Part shown: positions 11,209 to 22,008 of the stretch, piece by piece | How positions within the stretch are numbered: position 1 is the stretch's first letter | Layout: every line of letters starts with the position of its first letter | Assembly: GCA_021397845.1 (NCBI GenBank) | Contig: CM038053.1 | Coordinates: 82,831,157 to 82,895,156 of the forward strand | Direction: 5' to 3' | DNA length: 64,000 nucleotides | Source: Areca catechu | Lineage: Eukaryota > Streptophyta > Magnoliopsida > Arecales > Arecaceae | Made by a program: the position numbers and the translations under genes | Notes under the pieces: generated by a model | Databases searched by the model: none | Told to the model about the DNA's origin: nothing | What the model saw: the letters and a program-made list of their open reading frames with translations, nothing else

Positions 11209-12476
11209 TGGTGCGAACACCAAAGGCACCAGAATAAGGCAGAGGCTTCTCAACCCTCTGTGGATCACTTAAATGACATTCGAGTCCACTGTAATAAAGC
11301 TTAGTCCAGCTGAGTTATTTTCATTTAAGTCCTGTAATTATTTAGCTCATGTTGAGCTAGTCCAGTCCAATGTTAGTCAGCTCATGTCAAGCTAATTTTA
11401 TTTTTTTGAGTCCTGTTCAACCATATTGAAGACTCAAGACCACATCATACAAGTGAAGACCAAGTCCAACCTGATTCAAGACATGGATGTTGAGCCCGAG
11501 TCCAACCAAACTAGAAGATATGAAGATCCCCGGAGGAGAATTAAAACAAATGCAAACCTGAAGCCTGGAGACCAGCCAGAAGGAAACTGGGCCAGCCCAG
11601 GCCCAGGGAGAAATTAGGGTGCCCCTCCTTAGAATTACCTTCCCCTTGGTCGGCCACTTATGGTCACCCCTTGGCCGACCAAGACAAGGAGAGGGAGTCC
11701 CATTCCATTTAAAATTTTCTACCTAGGTTGCCATGTATTCCTAGTTAGAGTTTGTAAGGGAAAAGGAGTCCTATGTAAAGTCTAAAGTACCCTTACTTGG
11801 GGCCCAAGGTTAAGGGTCTATTTAAGGGACCCTAGCCTCTTGTATGAAGTTAGAATTTTTTATGAATGAAAATCTTGAGTTCTTCTATTGAGTTGTGAGA
11901 TACCCTGCTGTGCGCATAAAGGGGTTTGCGAGAGTTTTTCTTCCCAATGCTACAATCATCTTCCTGCTGCCAACAAGCATCTCAGATCCATGGATGCCCA
12001 CTCCAAAAGAAGCCTTCCCTTGTTGTTTTTCCTTTGTTTTCTTGTTCCTTTGTGAGTTTTCTAACCCCTGACAGGTCGTTTACAGGTCCTCGAGTTCCTA
12101 CGAATCCAACGACTCCAGCCAAGCCTCAATCGAATCACCGAGCAGAAAGCAAGGTATCCGCGGGTCTTTGGCTCGATTTTCCAGGCCGCATCCATCGAGG
12201 AACGAGAGACCCTTTTGCTGTGATCTTCACAGACATTGTCAGGTACACCCCCTCTACCTCCAGTAGTTTTATTGTAGGAGAACTTGCCCTAACCGAGGCT
12301 TCTCAGCCCCGACGATCCTTCTTTTCTACTTTTCTAGGTCCTAATCTGCATGCTGATCTTCTAAAATTCATATAAGATTCCCTACAACTTATTTTAATCT
12401 AAAATTCAGGAATTAATCACCCAATCCCACATATAAAACATACAAAAAAAATTGCATGCATATTAGTCCCCCATCA
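11209..12476 (+). repeat. 5' LTR of chromovirus C
   Basis: Length is 1268 bp, TGGTGCGAACACC to CCATCA. It has a TATA-like CTATTTAAG at 11818-11826, followed by the GATTAGGG-type region and the primer-binding site just past its end. The same LTR type occurs in element G. Confidence 0.93.
11818..11826 (+). promoter_or_regulatory. TATA-like box in LTR of C
   Basis: CTATTTAAG, in a block conserved in all C/G-type LTRs (also 18936-18944). It is the probable core promoter for the element transcript. Confidence 0.55.
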
Positions 12477-12478
12477 TT

Positions 12479-12490
12479 TGGTATCAGAGC
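12479..12490 (+). promoter_or_regulatory. Primer-binding site of C (initiator Met tRNA type)
   Basis: TGGTATCAGAGC two bases past the LTR end. This is the standard plant initiator-methionine tRNA complement. Confidence 0.9.
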
Positions 12491-13373
12491 TTAGATTAGG
12501 GCTTATTTTCTGCAATTTTTCAGTCTGTATATGCTCTGTTATTTTAATTATTTCTCTCTGTTAAAGACTCTGAAAATTTTAAAATTTATTTTAATTTATT
12601 TATCATAATTCACAGTAATTTTTGGAATTTTTACAGATTTTATTTCGAACTGTGAATTTTCTGCAAGCCGAAATATAGCCTGCAAATTTTCGGCTCTGTT
12701 TTTTTCAGCAAGACAAGTTTGGAAGTTTTAGGGTTTTGTTTAGCAATTTTTGCATATCTTTTAATTTTAGTATATTTCTTGAATATTAGGCCATAATTTG
12801 CAAGTTTTATTCTATTTAAGAAAATATATATATATATATATATCTAAACCCTAATTTGCATCCTCATCTGCCTGCCATCATTGCATAATTTACTTTTAAG
12901 GGCACTCTTGCTATATCAGATAAGGGGAGGAGTTGATAACCTCTCCTTAGCCCAAAACCACATCCCTTGCATTCGGTCCCAAGCCTTAACCTAAAATTAA
13001 TTAGACTTAATTTGCCCTGGTGGGCTAGGGATACCAACTGGTCGGGTCCGGGCTAGTGTTAGATCACTGTGTCAAGTTAACCTGTGTGTGCCTTGTGCTC
13101 AGTGTCTGGAACGATGGTTTAGGGATTCAATCCCGAAGGGTTGTGTGCTAATCCGCCTACCTGACCAATCTCTGATTGGTATCTAGGATTGGCAATCAGG
13201 GACCTAACACTCCCCTTACACCTGCCTGGCTGAGTACAGGGTTACTATAGGCTAGTTTGCCACCCTGATTGAGCATCTAGTTTGGACTTTAGGTCTAGTC
13301 AGCTATAGTTGGTCTGATCGAGTCTTGCATGAGCACTAGATCAGGAGTTTCATATCACCCACCTCCTTCACAA
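12491..13373 (+). other. Untranslated leader of C
   Basis: There are 883 non-coding bases between primer site and gag. The first half is AT-rich with a (TA)n tract at about 12823-12843. The second half (about 12897-13330) is strongly conserved with the leaders of F, G and H. It contains two short inverted repeats: GGGAT/ATCCC at 13122-13134 and ACCAATC/GATTGGT with a TCT loop at 13164-13180. Confidence 0.75.
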
Positions 13374-14780
13374 ATGTCTGAACCCATGGAAAACTTACAA
13401 GCCCAAATAAAAGCGCTAGCTGATCAAATGGCCCAGATAACTACCCAGATGACTACCCAGTTAACTCAGTCTGCTACCTAAACCAACAATAGAATTGACC
13501 ATCTTGCCAATAGGTTTGACCAGTTAGAAGGCCGTGTAGAGACCATACAAAGAACCCATGGGTCACAATCTGAGCCAGATCCTAATTCTCCTTAACCTAG
13601 GAGGACCCCAAACCCTAATCCATACCCTGAGGTCGAACCTAGGAGAGCCCCTCATCCTGACCCATACTATAACCCTCAGCCTAGGAGGACCCCAGACCCT
13701 GACCCAAACCAAGAGGTCGAACCTAGGAGAGCCCCTCAACCTGACCCATACTACAATCCTGAGCCCAGGAGGACCCCAAACCCTGATCCATATCTTGAGG
13801 ATGAAACTAGAAGAGGCTATCGTCCTGACCCAATCCCTGAAGTTCGTCATAGAAGGCCTAATCAGGATTTTGTAGACCAGGAGGACCGATCCTATAGACA
13901 TGTCAAGCTTGATGCTCCAACTTTTGATGGTTGTCTAGATCCTAAGGTCTATATAGATTGGGAGGGAGAGATGGATCAATATTTTGAATGGTATGATATG
14001 ACAGAGGAGCGTAAATTTAGGTTTGCTAAGCTTAAGTTGATTCCAGAAGCCAGGTTATATTGGGCTAGTGTTGAGAGAACCCTTAATCTAGGAGGGCGTG
14101 ATCCTATAACCACCTAGTGAGCCATGAAGGGTAAGCTTAGGACAAGATACGTTCCAGCTTCATATCGTAGTGGGTTACTAGATCAATGGCAACGATTTAA
14201 TCAGGGTAACAAGAGCATAGATGAGTACATTGCAAAATTTGATGAGTATTCCATGCGATGTGATTTGAGGGAGTCTGAGGATGTTGTCTTATCTAGGTTT
14301 AGGGCTAAATTAAGAGATGACATTAAGAAAGAGCTCTACATGAGAGAGGTTAGAGACCTGGACCATGCTTACCAGATTGCTAGGGATCATGAACATTTCC
14401 ATAGAGGGCCTGTTTACCGTCGACCTGAGCCCACAAGATACCCTAGTCAGTATCCGGGAGCTAGCCAGCCCCTTCAGAGTCAACCCATACCCAGTCGACC
14501 CAAACCTAGTCTACCAGGCCCAAACCGACCCAGTCCTAGTCATCCAGGTCCGAGTCGACCCCAGCCTAGTAATTCTTTGGCCCGCAAGGATGATCGAGGA
14601 AAATCTGTAGAAGCTAATAAGGGTTACACTCCCCGGAAGACCTGTTTTAGATGTCATAAGCCATGCCACTTTATGAATCAATGTCCAGTTAGTGCTTTAC
14701 ATCTAGGTGAATTACAAGAAGAAGAGCCTGAGTCTGTAGTCGAACCTGAGGGAGAAGTTTATGGGCTGATGATCAATTAA
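13374..14780 (+). pseudogene. gag of chromovirus C (broken)
   Basis: Start is the ATG at 13374 (MSEPMENLQAQ), in frame with the open stretch 14124-14780. In order: an N-terminal helical stretch; a tandem Pro-Arg-Arg repeat region (13597-13850); the capsid core (KLDAPTFDG, DWEGEMDQYFEWYDM, LLDQWQRFNQGN); a Pro/Ser-rich linker; and a CCHC zinc knuckle CFRCHKPCHFMNQC (14643-14684), with the usual Gly before His replaced by Cys. In-frame stops occur near 13479, 13593 and 14117. Gag forms the particle and binds RNA. It is followed by pol in another frame. Confidence 0.88.
13597..13850 (+). repeat. Tandem repeat coding a Pro-Arg-Arg motif in gag of C
   Basis: About seven units of 36-45 bases encode alternating EPRRAPxPDPYY and EPRRTPxPDPY. 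The same repeat family appears in gag of element G (42160-42450). The periodicity also leaves open shadows in other frames. Confidence 0.8.
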
Positions 14781-16717
14781 TAGAGGAGTACGAAGGTGAG
14801 GAGGAAGAACCTGAGTTTGAGAACCAATTAGGAGTGGTTAGGTGCATCCTAGCCCAAACCCCAGTTAAGGAAGATTGGCGTAGGACTAGCATCCTACAAA
14901 CTTTTGTTAAGATAGGGGATAAGGTTCTTAAGATCATCATAGATAGTAGGAGTTGTGTCAATGCCATCTCTGCCAAGACAGTTAAATCTTTAGGATTGAC
15001 CACAGTTCCTCATCCTAGCCCGTACAAAGTTTCTTGGGTAGATTCCACCTCCATCCAAATTCAAGTTAGGTGCCAAATCTTACTTAGAGTGCAGACCTAT
15101 GAGGAAAAGATTTGGTGTGATGTTATCCCCATGGAAGTAAGTAGTATTATTTTAGGTCGGCCTTGGCTATTTGATCATGATGCTACCTTGTATGGTCAAA
15201 CCAATGTTTGTACCTTCAACTACCATGGGAATAAGTTTGTTATCAATCCAGCTCCCCCTAGGGACCCAGTTAAGAGGAGTTCTAGTAGCCTTAAGGACAA
15301 GAAACCTGGAGTTAACCTGATTAAGGCTAGGGAGTTAGAACAGGAGATTGTTGAGGGTAACCCTGTTTGGATCTTGACCTCCAAAGAAATATTAGAGCCA
15401 ACCCAAAAGGAACACCCTAAAGAAATTGTTGAAGCTCTGAAAGAATTCGAGGATGTCTTCCCTGAGGATTTACCTGATCAATTTCCACCCCTTAGGAACA
15501 TCCAGCATGCAATAGACTTAGTTCCAGGAGCCACTTTACCAAACCTTCCTCACTATAGACTGAATCCCAGTGAGCATCAAGAATTACAGAGACAAGTGGG
15601 AGAATTACTTAGGAAGGGTTTCATTAGGGAGAGCCTGAGTCCATGTGCAGTCCCTGCTCTACTGACCCCTAAGAAGGATGGTACCTGGAGGATGTGTGTA
15701 GATAGTAGAGCTATCAACAAAATAACTGTGAAATATAGGTTTCCCATCCCCCGATTGGATGATATGTTAGACATGATGGCCGGAGCCAGAGTTTTCTCCA
15801 AGATAGACCTTAAGAGCGGCTATCATCAGGTGAGAATTAGACCTGGGGATGAGTGGAAAACTGCTTTCAAGACTAAGGATGGCCTGTTTGAGTGGGTTGT
15901 AATGCCCTTTGGACTTTCCAATGCACCAAGTACCTTTATGAGGATTATGACCCAGGTCCTGAGAGAGTTTACCGGAAAATTCATTGTGGTCTACTTTGAC
16001 GATATTCTGATTTATAGCAGGACCAAGAAGGACCACCTTAGTCATCTAAGACTGGTATGCCAAACCCTTAGGGAGAATAACCTCTATGCCAACTTTAAGA
16101 AGTGTGATTTCATGATACATAGGGTCATCTTCCTAGGTTTTGTTGTCACCCCTGAGGGAGTTTCTGCAGATCCTGAAAAGGTTAGGGCGATTGTTGAGTG
16201 GCCTACACCCTCTAATGTCCATGATGTATGTAGTTTCCATGGCCTAGCAACCTTTTACAGGAGATTTATTAGGGGTTTTAGCACAATCGTCGCACCTATC
16301 ACCGATTGCATTAGGAAGGGTACATTTGAGTGGACCAAAGCAACTGATAAGGACTTCCTAGAGCTTAAGGATAAGATGACCCATGCACCCATCCTTAGAT
16401 TACCTGACTTTACTAAGGTGTTTGAGGTCGCTTGCGACGCCTCGGGAGTAGGAATAGGCGAGGTACTAAGTCAAGAGAACCACCCTTTAGCCTTCTTCAG
16501 TGAAAAGTTGAATGAGGCTAAACTTAAGTACTCTACCTATGACAAGGAATTTTATGCGATAGTCCAGGCCCTTAGATATTGGAGACATTACTTACTACCA
16601 CAGGAGTTTGTTTTATTTTCTGACCATGAGGCACTCCGATTCCTGAACTCCCAAAAGAAACTGAATCCTTGGCATGGTAAATGGATTGAGTACATTCAAG
16701 CCTACACTTTGTCCTGA
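14781..16717 (+). pseudogene. pol of C: protease, RT and RNase H
   Basis: The frame opens just before the end of gag (one base shifted) with an acidic linker EEYEGEEEEPE. The first ATG in the frame is at 14834. Protease motif is IIIDSRSCVNAIS, where the usual DSG is DSR (14942-14950). RT shows KGFIRESLSPCAVPALLTPK, WRMCVDSRAINKIT, FSKIDLKSGYHQVRI, VMPFGLSNAPSTFM and the catalytic YFDDILIYS. RNase H shows VACDASGVGIG, KYSTYDKEFYAIVQAL and FSDHEALRFL. A 1-nt deletion near 16704 shifts the frame and gives a stop at 16717. RT and RNase H are otherwise nearly intact over 620 codons. Confidence 0.93.
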
Positions 16718-18320
16718 AGCACCGTGCTGGCACTGAAAATAAGGTAGCAGATGCCCTGAGCCATAGGTCTTTACTATTGGGATCAGTTAGCACCCAAGTC
16801 ATAGGGTTTGATAGGTTAAAGGATGAATATGAAGACTGCCCAGACTTTGGAGACATTTACCAGACCCTCAAGCTAGGACCATCCAGTACCCATAGTGAGT
16901 ATACCCTTCAGGATGGTTACCTTTTCCAGAATAATCGACTCTGTATACCCAGAACTTCCCTTAGAGAATTCCTAATCTGGGAAACCCATGCTGGAGGTTT
17001 AGCTGGTCATTTTGGTAGAAATAAGACGATCTTAGCAATAGAGGACCAGTTCTTTTGGCCAGGATTGAAAAGGCACGTTGCATAGATTGTAGCCAGATGT
17101 CGAACTTGTGCTGTTGCCAAACAGCAGAAGCAAAACATTGGTCTTTACACACCTTTACCAGTGCCTGATCGCCCTTGGCAGGACCTAAGTATAGATTTCG
17201 TGCTAGGATTACCTAAGACCCAAAAGAAACATGACTCAATCTTTGTAGTGGTCGATAGGTTCTCTAAGATGGCTCACTTCATTCCTTGTTCCCAGACCTT
17301 TGACGTGTCTAGGGTAGCCAAACTCTTCTTAGATCATGTGGTCAAACTCCATGGCCTACCCAAGACCATTATATCTGATAGGGATGTTAGGTTCACTAGT
17401 TATTTCTGGAAGACCTTATGGCACCTATTAGGGACCAAGCTTAAGTTTTCTACAGCCTACCACTCTCAAACAGATGGCCAAACTGAAGTAGTGAACCGAA
17501 GTTTAGGAAACCTCCTTAGATTCCTAGTAGGTGAGCATGTTGGAACATGGGATTTATTATTACCTAGAGCAGAGTTTGCCTACAACAATTCAGTAAATAG
17601 GACAACGGGTAAGAGCCCTTTTGAGATAGTCCATGGGTACAAGCCTAATCGCCCCATTGATTTGATTCCTTTACCTATTCATGCATGAGTCTCAGAGTCC
17701 GCAGAGTCATTTGCACAGCATATTAGAGACTTGCATAAAGACATTAACCAAAAGATAAACTTAAGCAATGAAACATATAAAATTTGGTTAATTCCCGAAG
17801 AAGGATCAAAGAATTTGATGTAGGGGATTCTGTCATGATTAGGCTTAGGCCTAAACGGTTCCCACCTGGGATTGTTAAGAAGCTTCATGCTCGGGGAGCC
17901 AGACCTTTTAAAGTATTAAAGAAGGTTGGATCAAATGCCTATGTGCTAGACTTGCCTTCGGATATGGGCATTAGTTCTACCTTCAATATTACAGACCTGG
18001 TTGAGTATAGGGAACCGGAAACGATACCCAGTGAGGCTTTTGGACCTATCCCTTCTGTTGAGAGTGATCCTTACCCAAAGTGTCCACCAATTAATTAGCC
18101 TGAGAGAGGAGAACGGATCGAGCGTATCCTGGACGATCAAGCCATTACGACCCGGGGCCGCGGTTATCAACGCTTCCTAGTCCGATGGCAAGGCCGGCCA
18201 GAGTCGGACGATTCATGGATTTCTCGAGAGGACTTGCAACGCCTCAACCCAGACCTTCTTGGGAGATATGTGAGCCAGTCTGATATTCACTCGACAGGGT
18301 CGAGTTCCTCCAACCCCGGG
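16705..18320 (+). pseudogene. RNase H end, integrase and chromodomain of C (broken)
   Basis: This continues pol after the frameshift: KHRAGTENKVADALS, then the HHCC finger (ETHAGGLAGHFGRNKT, CRTCAVAK), then the DDE core with SIDFVLGLP, ISDRDVRF and TDGQTEVVNR (all three acidic residues present). A stop lies at 17083-17085, another at 17686-17688, a 1-nt deletion near 17780, and a stop at 18096-18098. The integrase tail (SNAYVLDLPSDMGISSTFN) is followed by a chromodomain (RIERILDDQ, YQRFLVRWQGRPESDDSWI; about 18105-18270), which in this clade directs integration to marked chromatin. The frame reads on into the 3' LTR. Confidence 0.92.
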
Positions 18321-18325
18321 AGAAT

Positions 18326-19594
18326 TGGTGCGAACACCAAAGGCACCAGAATAAGGTAGAGGCTTCTCAACCCTCTGTGGATCACTTAAATGACATTCGA
18401 GTCCACTGTAATAAAGCTTAGTCTAGCTGAGTTGTTTTCATTTAAGTTCTATAATTATTTAGCTCATGTTGAGCTAGTCCAGTCCAATGTTAGTCAGCTC
18501 ATGTCGAGCTAATTTTATTTTTTTTGAGTCATGTTCAACCATATTAAAGACTCAAGACCACATCATACTAGTGAAGACCAAGTCCAACCTGATTGAAGAC
18601 ATGGATGTTGAGCCCGAGTCCAACCTAACTAGAAGATATGAAGATCCCCGGAGGAGAATTAAAACAAGTGCAAACCTGAAGCCTGGGGACCAGCCAGAAG
18701 GAAACTGGGCCAGCCCAGGCCCAGGGAGAAATTAGGGCACCCCTCCTTAGAATTACCTTCCCCTTGGTCGGCCACTTATGGTCACCCCTTGGCCGACCAA
18801 GACAAGGAGAGGGAGTCCCATTCCATTTAAAATTTTCTACCTAGGTTGCCATGTATTCCTAGTTAGAGTTTGTAAGGGAAAAGGAGTCCTATGTAAAGTC
18901 TAAAGTACCCTTACTTGGGGCCCAAGGTTAAGGGTCTATTTAAGGGACCCTAGCCTCTTGTATGAAGTTAGATTTTTTGATGAATGAAAACCTTGAGTTC
19001 TTCTATTGAGTTGTGTGATACCCCGCTGTGTGCATAAAGGGATTTGCGAGAGTTTTTCTTCCCAGTGCTACAATCATCTTCCTGCTGCCAACAAGCATCT
19101 CAGATCCCTGGATGCCCACTCCAAAAGAAGCCTTCCCTTGCTGTTTTTCCTTTGTTTTCTTGTTCTTTTATGAGTTTTCTAACCCCTGACAGGTCGTTTA
19201 CAGGTCCCCGAGTTCCTACGAATCCAACGACTCCAGCCAAGCCTCAATCGGATCACCAAGCAGAAAGCCGGGTATCCGTGGGTCTTTGGCTCAGTTTTCC
19301 AGGCCGCATCCATCGAGGAACGAGAGACCCTTTTGCTGTGATCTTCACAGACGTTGTCAGGTACACCCCCTCTACCTCCAGTAGTTTTATTGTAGGAGAA
19401 CTTGCCCTAACCGAGGTTTCTCAGCCCCGGCGATCCTTCTTTTCTACTTTTCTAGGTCTTAATCTACGTGCTGATCTTCTAAAATTCATATAAAATTCCC
19501 TACAACTTATTTTAATCTAAAATTCGGGAATTAATCACTCAACCCCACATATAAAACATACAAAAAAAATTGCATGCATATTAATCCCCCATCA
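18326..19594 (+). repeat. 3' LTR of chromovirus C
   Basis: Length is 1269 bp, TGGTGCGAACACC to CCCATCA, with a short purine-rich GGGAGAAT just before it as probable polypurine tract. The TATA-like CTATTTAAG is at 18936-18944. The flanking GAATG proves the right boundary. Confidence 0.93.
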
Positions 19595-19599
19595 GAATG

Positions 19600-20834
19600 C
19601 CTTTGGAAGAATTTTGAGAAGTTTGGAAAGTTTTTGGAGACAGGTTACTAGAGCCAACTCATTGCAGAAGGGCTGACTTGAGGTTTGGCACATCAAGCTG
19701 TATTCTAGCATGCAGACCTTCGAGCTGACTTGAGACTGAAGAGCTGACTCTAGCAGAGTGTGATTTTTGAAGTTCTGAGAATTCGAGCTGACTCGACGAA
19801 ACCGAGCCGACTTGACTAGAGTGAAAATTTCTCAAATAAATAGGAGAGCCGACTCGAGTTTGAAGAGCCGACCTTCCAGAGTTCAGAAAATCTCAGTTCT
19901 GAAGAACTAGCCAGGTGAGCCAACTCGATGCAGAAGAGCAAACTCGACTAGAGTAAAGTTTTGATCTACCTAAGAAATCGAGCTGACTCGACCCATCCAA
20001 GCCGACTCGAGTGACAATTCCAAATGAGTAACGGCTAGTTCCAGAAGTTCTTTTTTGAATCCAAAATGGTCTCCAATGGTCATATTTTGAATCCCAACAG
20101 TCTACAATGGCTATAACCTCCTGAAATCAGTTGAGGGGATGATATTTATGGGATTTGAATCACTTTTAAAGAGATAGATGAGTAGTGAATGAAAAATTAA
20201 TGAGCTTTTGAAAGAACACTCAAGAGAGCATTTAAGAGCACACCTAACTTCCATTTGAATTCTTGAGGCATTTATTGAAGAAGCTTGAAGCCTTGAAGTG
20301 CATTAAAAAAGAAATCAAGAGGGCTTCTCAAGTGCTACAACTGCAACCATCTGGCAACTTCGGTTTGTCATAGAGTTGCTTTGAGTTTTCTACTCTTTGT
20401 TTAAATGGTTCCAAGTACAATAGGGGCTGTAACTTGGGTTTGTAAAGATTTTTGGTGTGCCTTTGAAAACCAAGAGTGGGTTCTTAGTGAGTCCAGTTAA
20501 AACTAACATTGTATTGGCTTTTTGGTAAGCCTAGAATAAAACCAAGTTTGGGTTTTGGATTGTAAGCCTGTGAAAACAATATGGCTATATTCCAAGGATG
20601 AATATAATGGAAATCCCAAGTGATATCTAGGATAGTGGACGTAGGAGCTAGGTTGCTCTGAACCACTATAAAATCTACTATGTTTATGATTATGTTTCTT
20701 GTGTTCTTATTTGCTTCCACATTAGTTATTTAACTCAGCACGTACTATACTAAGAACTTTAAAAAGGAGCACATACTTGCAAAAATTTTAATTAGCCAAT
20801 TCACCCCCCTTTTGGATAAGCCACCTGGGCAACA
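19600..20834 (+). repeat. 3' LTR of copia element D, second part
   Basis: It resumes after C's target duplication and ends with CACCCCCCTTTTGG and GGGCAACA at 20834, the expected partner of TGTTGACC. Together with 10917-11208 the LTR is about 1.5 kb. Confidence 0.8.
19645..20015 (+). repeat. Cluster of GAGCYGACTCGA motifs in LTR of D
   Basis: About twelve imperfect copies of GAGCCGACTCGA lie within 370 bases, at irregular spacing. At least four keep the core GCCGAC; others read GCTGAC or GCCAAC, which fits decay by C-to-T and G-to-A changes. They may be upstream control repeats of the LTR promoter. Confidence 0.6.
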
Positions 20835-21548
20835 TATTCTCTGTCCCCAAAGCAACCATGATGAAATATCTTCTCGAGCATCATATCATATAAAAAATTT
20901 AGAAATTAATATGATTTGACTAAGAGTGAACCTCGATCATTCTACTTTCTACTCTAAAAAAAATTACCAAATAAAAACACTAGGATTGAAAATGCCTGAT
21001 GAAAAATGAGGCACTCTCAAAAAGAACCAATTCATGACACTTAGAAAAATTTTGCATTTCATTTATTTTAAAGGTATCTTACAAGTTAGAAATAAAGAAG
21101 TAAAAATCTACAATTTTATTTCTCTTATCCTCACTCCTGGTTAGCTTGGCTAGCATGAAGAGATCGTATAGCCTGCACTGTGATGGAAGTTGAAAACATA
21201 TGCACTCTTATCTCTGGAAGAATCTAGGTTGCCAGGGTTATGCAATCCTCTAAACTGACCTCATACGACTTGCTTTCGACATGTCAAAACTAAGTCTCAG
21301 TAGCTCCTATGCATGATTCGGCCAAAGTGGATCTGGCCTCCATCCTCAAGATCTTGTCACCATAATCATGAACATTATCCTTCAGGTTATCAATGATAAT
21401 CCTGGCCACCTTTAACTGGCTCTGTAGGACAAGTTCTCCTCCATGTCCATGGTTCGATGGTTCTGGACCTATTGAAAAGTGACTACATTCCTATTCCTCT
21501 CCTCTTCCAATTCTTGTCGAAAGGATCGGATCTTAGCCATGGCTTCGT
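20835..21548 (-). other. Degenerate sequence X, part 1
   Basis: This lies between the end of copia D and element F. From about 21120 to 21545 the minus strand reads as broken coding sequence rich in charged helical residues (for example RQELEEERNRNV and VARIIIDNLKDNVHDYGDK), suggesting a coiled coil. Bases 20835-21100 are AT-rich with nothing recognised. X continues at 28916 on the far side of F. It may be an old accessory ORF of a Tat-like element, but this is a guess. Confidence 0.4.
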
Positions 21549-22008
21549 TGGTGCGGGCACCAGACTCAGAAGAAGACTTCAGGGCTCCATCTGGATCTCT
21601 AATTGACATTGCCCGAAGAATTAGAGTTTTCTGGTTTTGTAATAAGGGTTGACTTGGTCAACTCAATTTTAGTTTGAGTCTGTATTTCCCTACAATTTAA
21701 ATTTTGTTGAGTCATGTTGACTCAATACAAGTCCTAGTAGTGGTCTAGGTCTTCTCCAAGGTGCCATATTTTCTCCAAGGACCAAGCAAGTGGGCGCCAC
21801 ACTCCCAACCACACGCCAGAGTCCAGGAGGCGCCACATCTCCATCCAGTGTGCCTTGGTCCCCACACCACAAGAAAGCAGGTCCCTTCTTTCATGCACCA
21901 CTTGGGGGAGAAATCCATCAAGATACCTCAATCCAAGGAGGAGCCAACTTCTTTCCAGATAAACCCAAGCCAGGATGGCAAGAATTTTTCTTGAAGAGAG
22001 GATCAAGG

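Larger units (their letters stand above)
11209..19594 (+). mobile_element. Ty3-gypsy chromovirus C, complete ends
   Basis: Two LTRs (11209-12476 and 18326-19594) both run TGGTGCGAACACC to CATCA. The flanks are the perfect 5-bp target duplication GAATG (11204-11208 and 19595-19599). Internal order is Met-type primer-binding site, leader, gag with zinc knuckle, protease, RT, RNase H, integrase and chromodomain. The first 210 bases of the two LTRs differ at about seven sites by eye. Reading frames carry several stops and 1-nt deletions, so this copy is dead but structurally complete. Confidence 0.95.
7185..20834 (+). mobile_element. SIRE/Maximus-like Ty1-copia element D (5' part missing, interrupted)
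   Basis: The visible parts in + orientation are: end of copia pol (7185-7915), a spacer, a third ORF (8186-9969), a 3' non-coding region, a polypurine tract (10903-10916) and a 3' LTR (10917-11208 plus 19600-20834). A long third ORF after pol, a PPT of the type AAAAAGGGGGAGAT and an LTR starting TGTTGACC are typical of the SIRE/Maximus clade of copia. Element A interrupts pol at the left, and chromovirus C interrupts the LTR. The 5' half is outside the window or destroyed. Confidence 0.82.

Noticed and set aside
11926..12375. 149-codon open frame inside the LTRs of C (also 19044-19493)
   Set aside because: It lies wholly within LTR sequence, overlaps the transcript start and end region, is broken in the related LTRs of G, and shows no domain. 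Its conservation is explained by LTR identity.
12479..12490. TGGTATCAGAGC as part of a tRNA gene
   Set aside because: It is the primer-binding site complementary to a tRNA 3' end; no cloverleaf surrounds any of its copies.
13558..13901. Long frames on both strands across the Pro-Arg-Arg repeat of gag in C, and similar ones at 42138-42468
   Set aside because: A tandem repeat with unit length divisible by three keeps several frames open; only the frame matching gag is meaningful.
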